Both the position numbers and the translations under genes were made by a program. The notes under the pieces are model-generated. The model was not told the origin of the DNA. It searched no databases and saw only the letters and a list, made by a program, of their open reading frames with translations. Positions 63,416 through 64,000 of a stretch of DNA of 64,000 bases are shown piece after piece (position 1 is the stretch's first letter; the number at the start of each line of letters is the position of its first letter). Source of the stretch: Winogradskyella psychrotolerans RS-3 (lineage in GTDB: Bacteria > Bacteroidota > Bacteroidia > Flavobacteriales > Flavobacteriaceae); NCBI RefSeq assembly GCF_000427335.1, contig NZ_ATMR01000117.1:1-64000 (forward strand), written 5' to 3'.

Positions 63416-64000
63416 TTAATTTTTGTTCATTGCAGATAACATACCACCATATACACCATTTAAAGATGATAAGTTAGATGCTAAGGATTGCATTTGTTCT
63501 TTTAATTTAGTTGCATTTTCTACAGCTTCTTCGTTGATAGCAGCTTGACGATTTGCGCTATCTACTTGTACTTTATAAAGACTATTTAAAGATGCCATTT
63601 GAGCTGCTGCTAATGACATTTCTTCGCTATATTTCTTTTGAGACGCCATAGAATCAACTGTAGGAGAAATTCCTTTTGCTGCTCCTTCGAAGTTTTTAAT
63701 GCTATCACCTAAGCTTGCCATAAGCGCACCATCAATTTTAGCATCTTTTAATAAGTTGTCTAATTTTTTAGATAACATACCTTCTGCATCTTTAGGCTCT
63801 TCTAAAGCTTTCTTTTTAGATCCTAATGTTTGACCACCTGCTAATTCTGGATAAACTAATGACCAATCTAAGTCATCACCTTGCTTCTCAAATGCTGATA
63901 GTGTAAATACAAGTGCTTCAACAATCATACCGATAGTAAGGATAAGGGATCCATAAGGCCAGTGTTGAATTTTGAATAATGCTCCAACAATTACAATTGC
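63416..64000 (-). CDS. gldL: Gliding motility/type IX secretion protein GldL (5' end outside the window)
   Basis: The frame runs off the window end. 195 residues are visible, beginning AIVIVGALFKIQHWPYGS and IGMIVEALVFTLSAF, the end of a two-helix membrane region, then a cytosolic tail rich in Ala, Ser and Lys. GldL pairs with GldM as the inner-membrane motor. An internal ATG (63928) should not be taken as the start; the real one lies to the right of the window. Confidence 0.93.
   Translation of the reverse strand, partial: AIVIVGALFKIQHWPYGSLILTIGMIVEALVFTLSAFEKQGDDLDWSLVYPELAGGQTLGSKKKALEEPKDAEGMLSKKLDNLLKDAKIDGALMASLGDSIKNFEGAAKGISPTVDSMASQKKYSEEMSLAAAQMASLNSLYKVQVDSANRQAAINEEAVENATKLKEQMQSLASNLSSLNGVYGGMLSAMNKN

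Overview
The window is from the chromosome of a Flavobacteriaceae-type member of the Bacteroidota. It is AT-rich and carries the gliding/type IX secretion genes gldL-gldM-gldN, a secreted nuclease with a type IX C-terminal sorting domain, Bacteroidota families (DUF1599, DUF4293, BT_3928-type DoxX, DUF3667, DUF6371), and promoters of the TAnnTTTG type. I cannot name the genus from the sequence.

Layout. 1-3.5 kb: secreted endonuclease, a 50-residue protein, ohr, tRNA-Arg. 3.6-7.6 kb: sulfur/persulfide module with a Crp-family regulator, two YeeE/YedE half-transporters, a TauE-type exporter and an MBL-rhodanese fusion. Two Crp-type palindromes sit at identical spacing from two TAnnTTTG boxes. 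7.6-24.5 kb: housekeeping genes (clpS, prmA, porin, tpiA, permease, DoxX/thioredoxin-like protein, DUF1599, folP, cdaA with two DUF3667 genes, ABC exporter, truA, phosphodiesterase, DUF4293, rho). 24.5-30.6 kb: SpoU-type methyltransferase, two AraC-type regulators, small membrane proteins, a CHASE3-PAS histidine kinase with a response regulator, and a SYLF protein.

31.0-50.1 kb: an integrated genomic island of about 19.1 kb. A tyrosine integrase lies next to an intact initiator tRNA(fMet) gene, and a 43-bp copy of the tRNA 3' half marks the other end. Cargo is defensive: a RADAR-type pair (RdrA ATPase and RdrB adenosine-deaminase-like protein), a type I restriction-modification operon with a RhuM-Fic gene between hsdR and hsdM, and a separate Fic gene with its own operator array. 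A primase-like gene, a RecA/RepA-like ATPase, a ribbon-helix-helix-like mini-protein and an unknown gene form the maintenance module.

50.3-64 kb: LRR protein, CPXCG protein, tripartite RND efflux operon, ABC-F protein, DUF983 protein, FAD oxidoreductase, then gldN, gldM and the truncated gldL.

Several genes are broken by single-base changes in short homopolymer runs (rho in its P-loop, the ABC exporter, hsdS, the Fic gene twice, a 58-codon island gene). The clustering in homopolymers makes sequencing or assembly error a serious possibility. The four-helix-bundle gene at 13.4-13.8 kb also has an in-frame stop and looks like a true pseudogene.
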